NCBI RefSeq assembly: GCF_021018805.1
Contig: NC_086247.1
Span: forward strand, 62,001-126,000
Length of the DNA: 64,000 nt
Source of the DNA: Prinia subflava
Taxonomy: Eukaryota > Chordata > Aves > Passeriformes > Cisticolidae
Reading direction: 5' to 3'
Numbering within the stretch: position 1 is the first letter of the stretch; every line of letters begins with the position of its first letter. Below, in pieces: positions 47,901-60,949 of this stretch. Made by a program: the position numbers and the translations under genes. The notes beneath the pieces were generated by a model. It saw only the letters and a program-made list of their open reading frames with translations. It had not been told where the DNA came from and did no database searches.

Positions 47901-50900
47901 TTCAAGTGCACATGTATGAATGGCAAGGAATCACATCAAATTCCTCTCCATCCCCCTTTTCTCCTTCCAGGAATCTGGTTACAGCCAGGATCACTTGGAT
48001 TCCATAAGAGCTAGTGTTTTTGAAGTGTCACCTTAGAATTTCTGCACCCCAGCAAAGGTCAGCTCCCCAGAGGAAGATACAGCACTGTGCCTGTGGTGAT
48101 GAAGGTCAGCCACATGCCAGGCTGAGATCCCTCCTGAGACTCTGTGGGTTCCCCATCCCTCAGCTCAAAACTGACTGGACATGGCCCTGAGCAGACAACA
48201 GGACTAAAGACCTCCAGTAGTCCCTCCTCACATAAACTCTGCTGAAATTCTATGCCAAATTTTCTAGAACTAGCTGAAGATGTTTCCCGGACCATCCTTG
48301 GGTCAACATTTGCAGCACAACAACTGGATATCAATTTTATCTGCAAATGAAAGGACACACCACCTACAGTCCTGCTCAAGACATGCAGAAATAACAGCTT
48401 TTGAGCAGTGATCAAGACACCAACTATTTGCTCAGTTTAGAAAACCTGACACCCAAGTACCTTCCATTATCCTAGAAACCAAAGTCAAACCCAGCTTTTA
48501 AGTGAGGAATAAACCTACATTTTTATAAAAAAAATAAATAATATTTCTTACCATTCTGGTAAGAAATAAATTCTGCAAGGTATAAAAACATGCACACTTC
48601 ATCACTCATGCACAAGGAAAAACAGCCAGTTTGCCTCTCATGTATTTCATATAGGGATAATTTGGCCTCAGACTTTGAGGTCCAGAATAAGGTCATGAAA
48701 TGATTCCAACTCTGCAGACTAGCTTGTGAATTAAGAGCAAACAGATTCTCTCCTACAGGAGAAAGGCATCATCATTCAAAACACTCCCACTGCAAAACAT
48801 GAACAATTCAGCTCAACTAAATGCGTCCTCACCATTATTCAAATTTAAGTTGCAGGCTGCATTTTATGTGGATTTGTCCTGGCTGTGTTCCATTAAGATA
48901 CAAAGATCTCTGACATGGTACATACTCTTTGTGGTATTCACACATTTACCATTAAGAGAGACAACTACTGTCCACGCCAGACAATGACAGTTTTTATTGT
49001 CTTCTGCTGACTTCACTCTCACCAAAGTTCCCAGGTGCAGGCAGCAGGGAGGAAGAAGAAATCATGATCCCTTCACCCACATGGGAGAGGCACCACCCGG
49101 CTATTTCTTGGGAGTTAGCACTACAACATACCACCTCAAGAGAATCTACATTTCCTGCACAATCCTAGAAACACAAAAAAAATCACTTGGAAAGCCCACA
49201 GACATACCTTTCGCAGAAGCTTTAAGCAGCTCAATCTTATCCATTAAGCCTGCAGTTCTAGTATTCTCATCTGCACCCTCTAACTGTGAATCACTTATAT
49301 CAGCACCCCAGTAACAGGCTTCCTGTTCAGAGAGAAAGAGAAAATTATTTTTGTTAACACTCAGATTATTTATTTTATAAACCCTTCTCAGAACTGCCTT
49401 GTTGCACAGCTCTTGCAAGACAACCCCCTTTCTGGGACATCTGCTATTGTTAAACAGAGCAATTCACAATCCAGAGGATGGAGGAATGGAGGAAGTGTGT
49501 GCTGTCTTCACTCCTATAATGTTCTGGTCTGCTCAAGACACTTAAAATTACAGAAACATCACGAGCATGTCCTAACAGCAAGCCTCCAGCTAGCTACAGC
49601 CAGCCCCACTGCCTCTAACGCTGAGACTGTCCCATCACACCGACTCCTCTGATCCCAGGATAAGCCCAGGAAGTTTTACAAGTCCGTGGCTGCCTCACAC
49701 AAACCCTGCAGTGTGAATCAATAGGGCCTAGCAGGACTCACTCATTTGGGAGAACATGTACTAAAACACTTTTAGCAGCTGCCTAGGAAGATTGGTTTGT
49801 TTTCACCTTTACAGCAATGCCCTTTGGACTAGATGAGAGACAATCCTGTGTCACAACCACGGATTTCCCAGCACGGGTGCAGCCAGCTGTGCCTGGGATA
49901 CTCACAGGCCACTCTTTGGCAGCCTCCAGTAGTATCGTTCCCAGTCCACACATGGGATCCAGCACAAGGGCACCAGCCTAGGGAAACAGAGGCGTTACTG
50001 CATCCCAAACAGGACAGATTCCTTACCCAGGACAAAGCTTACAAAGGGATGTACATCCTCCCTCTGAATCCAGCACAGGTTAACAATAATCAGTGGTAAT
50101 CCCAGGCCAAACTCGCTTGTAAGGCAATATGGTAAAAAGCACCAACAGCTTCACTACAGACAGCCCTGAGGTACAAGTGGACTGCAGACAGATATTGGTA
50201 CCAAATTATTCTGTGAAAAGGTATCACATTTCCCTGGAAAACAACACCAAAGTTTCATTTTTTCCACTGTCACTGGACAGTGAAAAAACCTTGCCACTTA
50301 GACATGTATCTGTAGAAGGATTAACAGCTCTGCTGAGAAGCACCTGGAATTACAGCAGATACCTGGCTGAACAGCAGTGACAGCACACTCCCATCACAGG
50401 CATGGCAGACACTGCCCACATGCACTGGAAAATGGGAATTTAAAATCACCACACTCCTTCACAGCACCCAGCCCCAGTCCCGATGGGCAGCACCCCCTCC
50501 CCTTCATTCAGGGCTCCATTTCTGTGCAAGGAACATCCACTGACACTGATTTCAGCCAGAGATGCCATGGCCCACGCGACTGTTGACCGCAGTCCTGCTG
50601 TTTTGATATACTCTCTGTTTGCCAGTGGAAGCCTGCAGATAGCAAAGAACGAAACAAAAAAATTACCTAAAACAACAGAACCACCCAGAAAAGGCCATGT
50701 AATGCCAAAGAACAAATGAACTGGACAGATCTACTGAGAAACAGAGAAGTCTGCTTTTAACCATAACTCACTGCAAAGTCTGGTCCGTGTGTCCATTTAA
50801 AATGCAGGCAGATCACAAGACTGATTTGACAACCAGTGATTACCAAACCAAAAGATAAAATACTCATGGTGGACAGCAGGATTTACAAATCTTGCCTGTT

Positions 50901-53900
50901 CTGATAGTGCCATGAGAAATCTGGTAGGGAGGATGCTTACCTGAAAAGAGGAATCCCCACCACAGTCTGAATGTCATTAAGATGTACAAAGATCTAAAAG
51001 AGGGAAAAAACCCAACCAAAACATTTTAAAGTCTCAAACTGACATGACAATAGCTTTAACTCATTTAAACCAGACACAGATGCTTCTAGAAAGTTCTGAT
51101 CTCCTTTTTCAAGAACAAAAATGCATACTATAAACAATAACAATTCATTGGACGAAATCAAACTAGATAATCTGAATGCCACTTAAAAGATGATTTCATG
51201 CTTAAGCAAGCTGAAGGGGATTTTGTCAGCCAGGAATCCACCAGCAAGCACTTGAATTTATAAGGGGGTCTATTTTTCCTTAACACAGCATGGGAATTTT
51301 TACTTATAAATCCATTTACTACAAGCGGGAAAATATTATTCACTGTATACTAGCAACAAAATAAATATAAAAATGTTAACCAAACAAAAAACCCCAAACA
51401 AAAAGTCAAACAATGACACAAAAACCCAAACCCCACCAACCAACCACAAAAAAACCCCAACAATAACAACAAACAACCCCACCATTACCCCCACTAGTAC
51501 CACAAAGGGGCAATTCAATTTGAATTGAATTATGTATAAGTAATGTATAATGTATAATGTAGAAGTTATGTATAAGTAATCCTTCCAGAAATGTAGGCAG
51601 CTAAAAGAAATTGTTCTGCTGTCCCATGGAAAGCATCCCAAAAGAAGACTGAGCTCCCCAGCAGGTCTTGCATGACTGCAATCCCTGCCCCCAGAAAGCA
51701 CAAAGGGAAATATGATGCTATTGAAAAAATCCCAGTCCTCAGCACTTGAATAGTTTCAGAGCAAAAAATCAGGGCAAGAACAGGAGGTCCATATGAGCCC
51801 CAACACAGCTCAGTGTGAGAAATGCTCGGTGTGGGAAAAGCAGTGCCAGTAATGAACTCAAGAGTTTCTGCTGGTCTCAGATCTCTCAGCAGCAGTGCTG
51901 GGAGCAGGGATGGAGAAGCAGCGTGCCCAGAGCAAGGAGTCCTCTGGAAGATCTCCAGGCAGCTGCACCAGCAAGGGTGCACTAAGTGAGCTGTTTGTCA
52001 CAGACAGAGCCTGGAGGAGGCTCTTACACAAACAGCAATCTCAAGCCCAGCTCCTTGAGAACACGCCCTTGCTGCTTGTTCATTTTCCCTGCAGAGGCCA
52101 CAGATGCCCCATGGCTCAGGTGATTTCCATTTCCACACAGAGTCCAGCAGTCTGTAAGGGTGCTGGATCCTGAAACACCTCCTCCATGGATCCTTCCCCT
52201 GCCATGCAGGCAGCCTAGTGGTTATTCCCCAGCTCTAGAAAGCACAAAGGGCCACGTGCATGCTTTGCTCAGTGCTTCCAGCTGATTTGCAGCTAAATTC
52301 AGCAGCAGAAAGACCAGCAGGGAGAGGCCACGGTCCCATTTGTGAAGGGAGCAGAGAACAGAACAAAAGGTGCCAGGGGTGATTCTGGAAGCACCAACAG
52401 GAGACAATTCCAGTACCTCCAGGTCGGGGTCCCGCAGATCAGCACGCCACCCGCACTGCTTCACAAGCGTGACACCAATGGCTCTCCCGATCTCCTACAG
52501 GTGGAGGTACAGTCACAGGCAATAAAAAACCACAGAATTTGGGAAACTGCAGATCACAGCCTTGGAGGCGCTACTCTCAGAACTGCCTGGGAAAGGAAAG
52601 GCTCTGTGCCTAAGAGAACAGCTCACACAGTTCATACCAGAAGAGCTACAATAGGGCAGAGCGGGTGAGCGAGGGGCAAAGCAAACACGACACACAGCAA
52701 ACAACCAATGCTCACCTGGAGCAAGAGAGGCTAAAGTCCTGACCAAGTGACAACAAAATATTCACTTGAGTTGGATCTGATCCTTGTGGGTCCCTTCCAA
52801 CTCAAAATATTCTGTGATTGCCAGAATTTTGGAATTCTTAATCACACGCACAAAATACTTCCAGTGGCTCTATGGCCAATTACCCAACAGAAAACCTGAA
52901 AATGCACAACTACAACTCACAATTTTAATGCCTTCATTACATACAGAAAGCTCTGGTTACCTTCAGAGTATAAGTTAAAACATAGCACAAATTTAGGCAA
53001 ACAGCCTTGTAGGGAGGCTCATGTGTCTCATCTCACCAAGGTACTAGCTTTAGTAGGAAAAAAAAATCTAAATTAATGTTACTTTCAAATCAGAGAAACT
53101 TGCACAGGTGGGAAGAGAGCTGGATGGAACAGACCCTTGGAGGTCTGCATGCCACTATTCTTTTCCAAGGACCAAGCTCCACTTCTCCCAAGACTTGTCC
53201 TAGGGCTGCACTTCTGAAGAACAAGTTCTCCCCAATACCCAACCAGAGGCAACTGAAGCTGCAAGTTCTGGCTTTTACCCCTTCCTCTAGACTGCCTGCC
53301 ACAGCTGAGAGGAGCCTGGCTCCATGTCCTTGCAATGGCCCTTTAAATAGCTGTAAACTTAATCACTCCTCAGCCTCCACAGGCCCAGAAACCTCAAACT
53401 TTTACCTTTGCTAATCCTCAATAAAAGGTATTGATTAGAAAAACATTAAGGGTAATATTGCACAGAAATTAAAAACAGCATTTGTATTTCTGCTTGTTAA
53501 AGGTGAACACAGGTTAAGGGCATTTTGAAAAAATACAGAAAAAGCTTACATTAGTTTATTATTCCAGAACACATAACACAACTGAAATGACAAACTACAC
53601 ATCTCTGTTCACCTTTGTTGAATTTTTAAAACACAGATACTTCAGCATACCTGTGAAGTGAGTATTTTGGCAATCGCTCCACTGCAACGACAAGACACTC
53701 TGAAACTGAAGCCAAGCTGCTCATTCGCAGCAGGATCCTCTCCACTGCCTTTGGAAGAGAATTCTGAGGAAGTCTTGCTCTCAGTCCAGCACTCCTCACT
53801 GCTCATTCTCTCTAGTGCCACACAGGTCTCTCCAGCTTCCACCTGACATAGCTCAGACACAACTGCTCTTACTTGTTCTGTTTTCTGTCTTTTACTTGCA

Positions 53901-56187
53901 GTATTTGTCTCTTCTTCTGACTTTCTCTTCAGAGCCAATGTGTTTTCTTGAGAGACATCATCTGTCTTCCCCTTGTGTCCATGAAGCTTTCTCCAAACAG
54001 AGATAATATCCAGCCAGTATTTTGGTTCCTCAATGACAAAGCTTTTAATCTCATGAAGCATTTTCCCTGAAAGACAAGAACAATTTTTGGTATAGTACTT
54101 CAGCCTTGGCATTCCATTTCCCTAACGACTGAGAACAGCTGTTAACAGATTAAACTGTGTTCAGATTTCTTATGTGTGAATCCAGAAACCAGGAGCTGAC
54201 ACCACAGGCACAGCTGAGCTCTCAGCACCCACACACCCACCAGAAGCCACACAGGCATCCCTCTGATTACAAGCTCTGCACAACCAAGATTAAATCATGC
54301 AAGGGTTGAATTCTGCACAAGAATGCAGCAGCTGTAGAAAACCAGACCACCTGTGAGAGCCATTCCCAGGACAGAGGAGCAGCCTGCCATGCCACCCTCC
54401 CCAGAAAGCACTTGGCCTAGGATTAAAAGATGCAGGACACTTTCCAGAATTGAAAGACAGATACAAACATGAATTACTTTGAGTCATCTCAGGCAAAGAC
54501 AAGTTTATTCTTTCAGAAAGAAAATTTCTGTTTCCCATTCCTCCCTCTGCCTTCAACCCTGCAACACACACTTACATGTGTGGGCAGTCCTAGCTACAAG
54601 AGAGGCATGAGGAACAGAGAGGCCAATTCACTTAAAATATCTCAAAGCTGGTCAAGCAAAAATTAAAGGTCTTTCTAGTTATCACGTAAAATTTTAGAAT
54701 CATGACCAAATTTCATCCTCAAAGCTGAAGGTAATCTCCCAAATAAAAACCCACCAGCAGGCAGACATCAGTCCATCTAACTTGAAATTCTCATTCCGAC
54801 ATCGACAGAGAGGATGACCCAAGCAGCTGAGACTTAGAAAGAAGCTGCGTAACAGTAAATTGACGTAAGATATAGGTTGGGATTCACTTTGTTTAACAGA
54901 AAATAAGACTTATTGCTAAAACAAACACAAGAAATCCACAAGTGAACTCTGGTTTTTGGGTGGAGTATTCTTTTTTTTGGAACCGGGCAGGGGGAGAGAG
55001 TCTCAAAAATACACATATAAATTCAGTGCCGGCAGAATACAGGCTGGAAGGTAGCTATTGTAAACAATTTAATAGCCCTTTTCGGGTTAAAAAATGTTGA
55101 AAACACACGTGGGTGAAAGACACTTGAGAATCGATTACTGTCAGTTAGAACTACACCCACTAGTTAAAAAACAAACACCGCAAATTTGGTAACTACGACT
55201 CAAACCAGGCTCCCCGTCCCCGCGCAGCCCGGACCCGGGCCCTACCTCTGCTCCCGGACACCGGCAGCGGCCCGCGCCTCCTCAGCAGCAGGAACAGGCG
55301 CTCCCCCGACCGCAGCCTCCGCAGCTCGCCCGGCCCCGCCGCCGCCCTGAAGAACACCTTTCCCGAGACGCAGTCCACCTCCGGGGAGAACACCCATCGG
55401 ACCCGGCCGGGCTTCGGTGAGCCCCTCCCGCGGCCCCAGCCCCGTACGGGTCACGGAGGCTCCTCCGGCCCGACCGGCCCCGCGCGGGAGGCGGCGCAGC
55501 CCGGGCCGTGCTCGCCGGGCCGAGCCGGAGCGGCCGGAGCGTGTGGGCGGGCACCGGCTCCGGCTCCCCGCTCACCCGGACCGGACCGCCCAGCGGGCTC
55601 CGGCTCCCCCTCACCCGGACCGCCCAGCGGGCTCCGGCTCCCCCTCACCCGGACCGGAGCGCTCGGGTGGGCTCCGGCTCCGGCTCCCCGCTCACCCAGA
55701 CCGGACCGGACCGCCCAGCGGGCTCCGGCTCCCCGCTCACCCGGACCGGACCGGACCGGACCGCCCAGCGGACTCCGGCTCCCCCTCACCCGAACCGCCC
55801 AGCGGGCTCCGGCTCCCCCTCACCCGGAGCGCCCAGCGGGCTCCGGCTCCCCGCTCACCCGGACCGCCCAGCGGGCTCCGGCTCCCCCTCACCCGGACCG
55901 CCCAGCGGGCTCCGGCTCCCCCTCACCCGGACCGGAGCGCCCAGCGGGCTCCGGCTCCCCGCTCACCCGGACCGCCCAGCGGGCTCCGGCTCCCCGCTCA
56001 CCCGGACCGGACCGGACCGCTCGGGTGGGCTCCGGCTCCCCGCTCACCCGGACCGGACCGCCCAGATGGACACCGGCGCCCCGCTCACCTCGGTGGCGCC
56101 GAGCCGCTCCCGCACCTCCCGCGCCAGGAACGGCTCCATGCCGCGGCCCGCGGTGCAGAAGAACCGCCCGGGCTCCGCCGGAGACAT
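41940..56187 (-). CDS. THUMPD2: THUMP-domain RNA guanosine N2-methyltransferase
   Basis: Ten coding exons on the minus strand: 56187-56089, 55378-55246, 54066-53651, 52494-52417, 50993-50941, 50632-50545, 49977-49906, 49322-49208, 43816-43699, 42261-41940. Phases join throughout: 1494 nt, 497 aa (human about 503). With TRMT112, human THUMPD2 methylates a guanosine of U6 snRNA (m2G). The N-terminal part (exons 1-3) ends in a Lys/Glu-rich linker. The THUMP region includes FRVSCRCSG and [13 protein letters not shown]. The Rossmann methyltransferase has motif I DPMCGLGT (296-303) and catalytic-loop DIPF (366-369). The C-terminus [12 protein letters not shown] matches the family. Exon 6 uses a weak gtcagt donor. 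Intron 8 (5.4 kb) carries the ERV/Aurora insertion. Confidence 0.93.
44096..44432 (-). mobile_element. Endogenous retrovirus 3' LTR
   Basis: Bounded by TG...CA on either strand ('tgtggtatcggagacc' to 'gtagctcaca'), about 337 bp. A minus-strand AATAAA at 44159-44164 lies as expected for an LTR poly(A) signal. It directly follows the env-like region, with a short purine-rich stretch before it. Near its start are duplicated 'gaggcctagt' repeats. No partner 5' LTR is present. Confidence 0.75.
44433..45800 (-). pseudogene. ERV envelope remnant (broken)
   Basis: Minus-strand env region with two in-frame stops. The first frame (45557-45066) is surface-subunit-like, with several Cys and sequons, and stops at 45066-45068, just before a basic RVKR cleavage-like motif. 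The next part (about 45060-44739) carries a CX6CC motif and the preceding [12 protein letters not shown] heptad segment of transmembrane subunits, and stops at 44736. The last frame (44766-44428) contains the hydrophobic membrane anchor. The gene cannot encode a full envelope. Confidence 0.75.
45939..46815 (-). pseudogene. ERV pol remnant: RNase H end and integrase
   Basis: The minus strand runs from the end of RNase H (a [12 protein letters not shown] motif near 46770) through integrase. The HHCC zinc-finger region is split by a frame change near 46650 (HQNA in one frame, RACPQC in the other). The catalytic core is open and keeps its DDE residues: Asp in WQMDVTH, Asp in KTDNGPAY, Glu in [10 protein letters not shown]-terminal RGYMCVSAG...VWVP block resembles class II (beta-retrovirus-like, ERVK) integrases. 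Reverse transcriptase, protease, gag and the 5' LTR are absent. The element stops abruptly at about 46815, where Aurora-like DNA starts. Confidence 0.8.
46822..47706 (+). pseudogene. Aurora-kinase retrocopy fragment with internal tandem duplication
   Basis: The intronless DNA encodes Aurora-type kinase motifs: [24 protein letters not shown], a DIKPEN catalytic loop, an activation segment around [12 protein letters not shown] and [13 protein letters not shown]. It lacks both the N-terminal glycine-rich loop and the end of the C-lobe. From about 46925 the segment is repeated at about 47301 (offset 376), each copy ending in 'cctacaggaggatcagacagg'. Copy 1 has HRD but DFA instead of DFG, and a one-base deletion near 47140. 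Copy 2 has HQD and DFG, with a one-base deletion near 47577. Neither can make a kinase. The contiguous exons imply an mRNA origin. It abuts the ERV, head-on, inside THUMPD2 intron 8. Confidence 0.85.
52755..52820 (+). mobile_element. CR1 LINE 3' tail in THUMPD2 intron 3
   Basis: 'ggatctgatccttgtgggtcccttccaactcaaaatattctgtgattg' is spread over these positions and matches the canonical CR1 3' end in plus orientation, including the ATTCTGTG-type terminal repeat. Only the last 60 or so bases are present. Confidence 0.8.
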
Positions 56188-56260
56188 CTTCCCGAGGCGG
56201 GGCCGGTGCGGCGAGGCCTCCTCGGGGCGGGGCCCCGGAGCGGAGGCCCGGGCGCCGGGA
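55200..56260. promoter_or_regulatory. CpG island at THUMPD2 5' end
   Basis: GC-rich, CpG-dense DNA covers THUMPD2 exons 1 and 2, intron 1 and the upstream flank, and drops sharply to AT-rich DNA after 56280. This is the expected promoter region for the minus-strand gene. The GC-rich flank 56190-56260 holds 'ggggcggggcc'-type GC boxes. Confidence 0.7.
55550..56065. repeat. GC-rich ~30-45-bp minisatellite in THUMPD2 intron 1
   Basis: About a dozen copies of a unit built from 'gggctccggctcccc', '(g)ctcacccgga' and 'ccgcccagc' fill intron 1 between exons 1 and 2. Unit length varies with the number of 'ccgga' pentamers. Long Pro/Gly/Ser-rich frames across it on both strands are composition artefacts. 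Confidence 0.9.
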
Positions 56261-56279
56261 ACGGCTTTTAAAAGCGCCT

Positions 56280-59200
56280 GGTTTTTCTATTGTTTCCTGT
56301 TTTCTTTTATTTAGCCTCCGGCTACCCCAAGCGGTACGCGCTGTTGGTGCAGGACAAACGCATTTTCCATACGCAAATGCACAAGATAATTGTCACCAAC
56401 TGTTCATTGCAAGGGCTCAGGCACTTGCAATGGCTTTATCCTCTGTACAATTAGTCATGTGCAGTGAGTATATAAATAATACAGATACATACATTATAAT
56501 ACACACGATTGTTTTCATTGTAAATTTAGAAGCGAAAAAAAAACCCCTTTTATTGTTATTCTATACAAACACTTTGGTAGGAAGTTCCAGCCCTTGTTTT
56601 TGCATGACCTGCAACTTCAGAGGAAAAAGGACAGCAAAAAGATCTATTCAGAGCTCTAAATTCACTCTGTAGTAAATTACACAAGACAGATACCAGCCAG
56701 CAGAGTACCGAGGATCTGAATTCAGTACAGTAGTGATTCTTCCTCCAAGGAAAGAAAGAAAAATCTTGCAAAAAAGAAAAGCTAGGAGCTTGCATTATGT
56801 AACTAAGACAAATCGTGTATGTTACAGCCTTTTCTTCAAATGTTTGCAAACAATAGGTTTACAACTTGAGGCAAAGAAAATAAAGTTCTGGAGTTGGTTC
56901 TTGCACTGTTCACACATAAACAGCATTGTAAAGGTGCAAGGACCTCAGCAAACACCTGCATTTCATGTTTAAAAGCTTAAGCATGCATTTTGTGGAGTTT
57001 TTGTATGGCACATACGTTGTTTATTAAGGCCACTGTGCAAAAAAGATTCTCAGCAACTGAAGGTGTCTCTGTAATTCTCTAAAAATTATTAGCACCATTC
57101 CTAAAGTTCAGCAGGCCTATGTGAGATTATTGAAAAAAACATCATCCTTGTAGCTCACCCTCAGTGCTGCACACAGGCCACTGACAAATGAGAGAACACT
57201 GGCACCAGCCTGCTTGGCCAGCAAAGTGTTGTGAAACACGAGCTTATATGCACTGCGGTTTACTTCAAAATATATAAATATTCTAAAGTGGCACAAACCT
57301 TGGTAGAGGTGCATCTGACAGTGCAAACACAAATTTATGAGGCTCCAATCATTCAGGCCAGATCTACTTTTATGTATCTTGCAATCACTGTCATCATTTC
57401 TTGTTTTCAGATAAATCCTACAGCTTGTCAGCCTGTAAGAAAAATAAAAGTCAAAACACTTTTGGAGCTTTTTGAACTGTAATTTCCCTACAATTTAGGT
57501 TTTGATCTTCTACTTCTGAAACTGTTTAAATTATTTTATTTTTAAAAACATAAGTGACAATTTTTCAAGATTTGAGACTCTATTATAGGAAACAGTTAAA
57601 ACTGTATAGTGTATTTTGGAACAATAAGTATCAATGGCTGAATATTTTAACATTGATTGAAACTTTAATAAGGCCTGTCAGGAACATAGTTATTGATATT
57701 CAGGGTCTTAATAAAACAAACCTGAAGGCACAGAAAAAACTGTTCAAATAGTGAAATTAAGCAGATAGAAACCAACATTCTGCCTAGAATTAATTATTTT
57801 GCATTTGAACACTCTTCAAGTTATCTACAGCTTTCCCTTCCAGGCAACTATGTAACTATGACATTTACATAGAGATATGGATTTAAGTGACTAACTGTTG
57901 GGGAAACAGCTTTTCAACTCTGGAAATTCTTTAGATATTTCAGATGCTTTTTCAGGGTTTGAGTCATACATCCTGAGTAAATGAGAAAAGAAAAAATGCT
58001 GGTTTGTATAAACTGACAGTTAACAGAAATATAGACTAGATGAAGAAATTTGGTGGGTTTTTTCCCCTACTAGAGTAAAATTTGGCATCAGCAACTTATA
58101 AAAGCAGTATATTGAGGTTGGTATCCAGAGTTTTGCTGCTTATCTTGCAATACAAAATGGTATTCTTTTACAAAACACTTTCTATGCCATTTTATATACT
58201 AAAAAGCTAGCCAGTGGCATTTACCTCAATCTCCTGAAAAATGTGACATTACAGTTGACACAAAGCGAAGTACACACAAAGTGAAGTAAGAGCAGTGTTC
58301 CAGCCTTCAAACTTAAAAAGTGTAAGAAATTTCAGAGCCCTAAGATTATTTAAACAGCCTGTGATGCACTACTTGCATATATGTAATGCTAAATGCAGTT
58401 TATAAATACTGTTTCAAGAAGTATTTCACCTCCCCCCAGTTCAGGACCATTTTAAAACACTACCATAACAGTATTAAGTCAAGAGTGAAAAACCAAAAAC
58501 TTGAACAACCCAGAAAGTTTCACTACAATAGGTTAAAGTTACTTCTCTAAAATATCTTCTCTAAATAAAATTCAAACTTCTAATTAATAATGAATTAGAA
58601 GCTTTAGCATAAGCTCATGCAGTACAAGGGTTCTTCTCATCACCACCATCCTCAGGACAGCACTGTATGCAGAGGGTAGAGTCAAGAGTTGGCAGCTGTT
58701 GTCTAAATCACATTTTAATCAGATTTAAGTGCTCAAGGCACTGGTAAGACTTGGGTGCAGGTGAGAATTGAGCCAGCAGTCTCAGCAGCAGCCAGGCCTT
58801 TTCCCACCTGGTACCATCCTGCCAAAGGCTGATGAACCACACGGAGCAGCAGAAATTGTCACAACCAAGACCTCAACTCTGGCGTCTGCTGCAAACTGCA
58901 CACACACAACTTTATGTCTCTAAGAGCAGGATAAGGCAGATAAAAGTATCCCATTAGACATAAACAATAGCCTAAAGTAATTAGTGAGTCCCTCGAGGAA
59001 TCCTAAATGAACATTTTAAACTACACTGAATGCAATTTCTTAAAAATCATGGGCTGAGAGGAATAAGCCTCTTTGTAAGAGTCAGAATTCAGCATTATAT
59101 AAAGGAAACTTCCACACAAAATGAATGATGTCAGTGATGGAAGCACACATCAGCAAACCAAATCCCTGCATGACCAAAGATGCCAGTTCACTAATAAAAC

Positions 59201-59330
59201 TGAAGTAATAAAGAAACATTTACAGTCATACAAATCCATTACACGAAATCCACTGTTAAAAATAAGACACTTGACACGGCCAATATATCAAGCAGCAATT
59301 TAATAATTAATTAATTAACATGGTAAAGTG
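56280..59330. other. AT-rich intergenic DNA, no gene seen
   Basis: Only short frames are found. No exon, RNA gene or transposon family could be named. It separates the THUMPD2 promoter from the LTR-like DNA before MAPK15. Confidence 0.45.
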
Positions 59331-59879
59331 TGAGCAAAAAGGCAGCGCTGGGTACAGTGGTAGGGGTTTTCCCTTCCAACTGCACACCCATTGCTGGATT
59401 TGATGGTATTTTATACATATTCATAAGCTTTCTCAGCAGTTTCCATTTCTAGTTTTAACGTCACAATTCAATACCTAACAGCCATAAATCTATAGATTGT
59501 CCTGTATAATTCTATAGACCATTGTGATCTATTCTGATATTTCAATACTCCAGGATGTACTTCCAGGTTATGTTTTTTCCAGGTGGTGGGATCTGGCTTC
59601 CAGATGTGGGGTCCCATCTCTATTTTCAAGTCCATCAATCTCCAATGCTGATGTCCAGTTTCCCTCTCCAGGAGCCATAAATCAGTGAGCTGAAGTCATA
59701 TCTTCATGTCCAGGATGTTTTCCCACCTTGTGTGAGGCCTGAGCCCCCTCCTTATTTCCTTCTTTTGTCTAAAAAAACCTTTTTGCACTCTAAAACTACA
59801 GTTTAAAATTCTTTAATACAAAGCAAGCTTCTAAAGTTATAATTAAAGGACACTTATTGCAGAATAGCTTGAGACTTAT

Positions 59880-60690
59880 AATAGATAATTGCAAGCAAAA
59901 GATTTATTCAAAAACTTCCTTCCATGCTTTCCTCAGCTGTTTATTAGAACTCATCTTTATAACTGTCCCATGGCTGTGTTCCACCACTATGATTACACAT
60001 GTGAAAAAGGCTTGTTGTGTGTGTGGCTCTATGCAGATATTTACTATATACAATAATGCTAGGTAGAAAAGTTATGCTGTATTGACATTTGAATAATATA
60101 GTAAATGTAATTTTTAGCATTAAGTTTTAGTAATAAAAGAATTGTGTGTAAGATATTTTCTTTAGCTCAAGAAGAAAAAAAAAAAAAAAAGGGAGAGGCC
60201 CAGAGGTGTTTCTCAACAGAGATAACAGTTACAACAAGAAGAAGAGAACCCCCCCTTAGGACTTTCAGAAGACAAGAGGCATATCTCCCTGCATCCACAG
60301 AAGCCACCTGGTCAACCCAGACTGAATCCACACGAACCACTTGGTCAAGCCCAACTTCTGGACGCCCAGGATTAGAAGGGGGACTCTGGGCAAACGGGTC
60401 TGTCTTAAGATAAAGATTGCACAATCGTGAAATTTTGGTCTTCAAAAAGGGGACATTCCTCCCAAAGAGTGCCCTTCTCCTTCTCAGCCTTTGTCTGGGA
60501 GGGAGGGGGGACGGTAGACCCGGGCTACCTACTTTGCTCTTATTGCCTCATTATTTGTCCTGTCTCTGAAAACTTTTTAAACTTTTATTATTGTATTATA
60601 TTTTTTGTAACCAATTTTTATTCTTTATTAAATTTTCATTAATTTCAAAAAGCGAGTTATTGGCATTTATCACACACAGATTTTCTTCAT
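59880..60690 (+). mobile_element. Probable ERV LTR (ERVL-like 3' portion)
   Basis: The 3' part has the look of an avian ERVL-type LTR: a pyrimidine-rich block ('cccgggctacctactttgctc'), a TATA/poly(A)-like AT run with 'ttctttattaaattttc', and an end near 'gagttattggcatttatcaca'. An A-run (60175-60190) and purine-rich DNA precede it. The left boundary is uncertain, and 59340-59800 may belong to the same or another LTR. No internal genes are seen. Confidence 0.45.
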
Positions 60691-60949
60691 TTCCCTGACA
60701 CGAAACATAACTTTGTATTTCACATCCACGTTCACAATATTCTCATGAAAAACACAACAATGTATCTAGTGAATGCATTCGACTTATCAATTTTGATTTC
60801 AACCATCTAATTTGGACAAGGATCAGGCTTCAGAAATCATCTCTACCAGCTATAAAACACAAGGGAAAAAAGCAAAGCTCTAGAGAACAAGACTGAAAAG
60901 TGTCGCATTAAGTAAACTTTAGTCTCATTAGAAAAGTTGGAATTGGGTG

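Noticed and set aside
55417..56314. Pro/Gly/Ser-rich long frames on the plus strand
   Set aside because: They are translations of the GC-rich minisatellite in THUMPD2 intron 1, open in several frames at once because the unit lacks stop codons.
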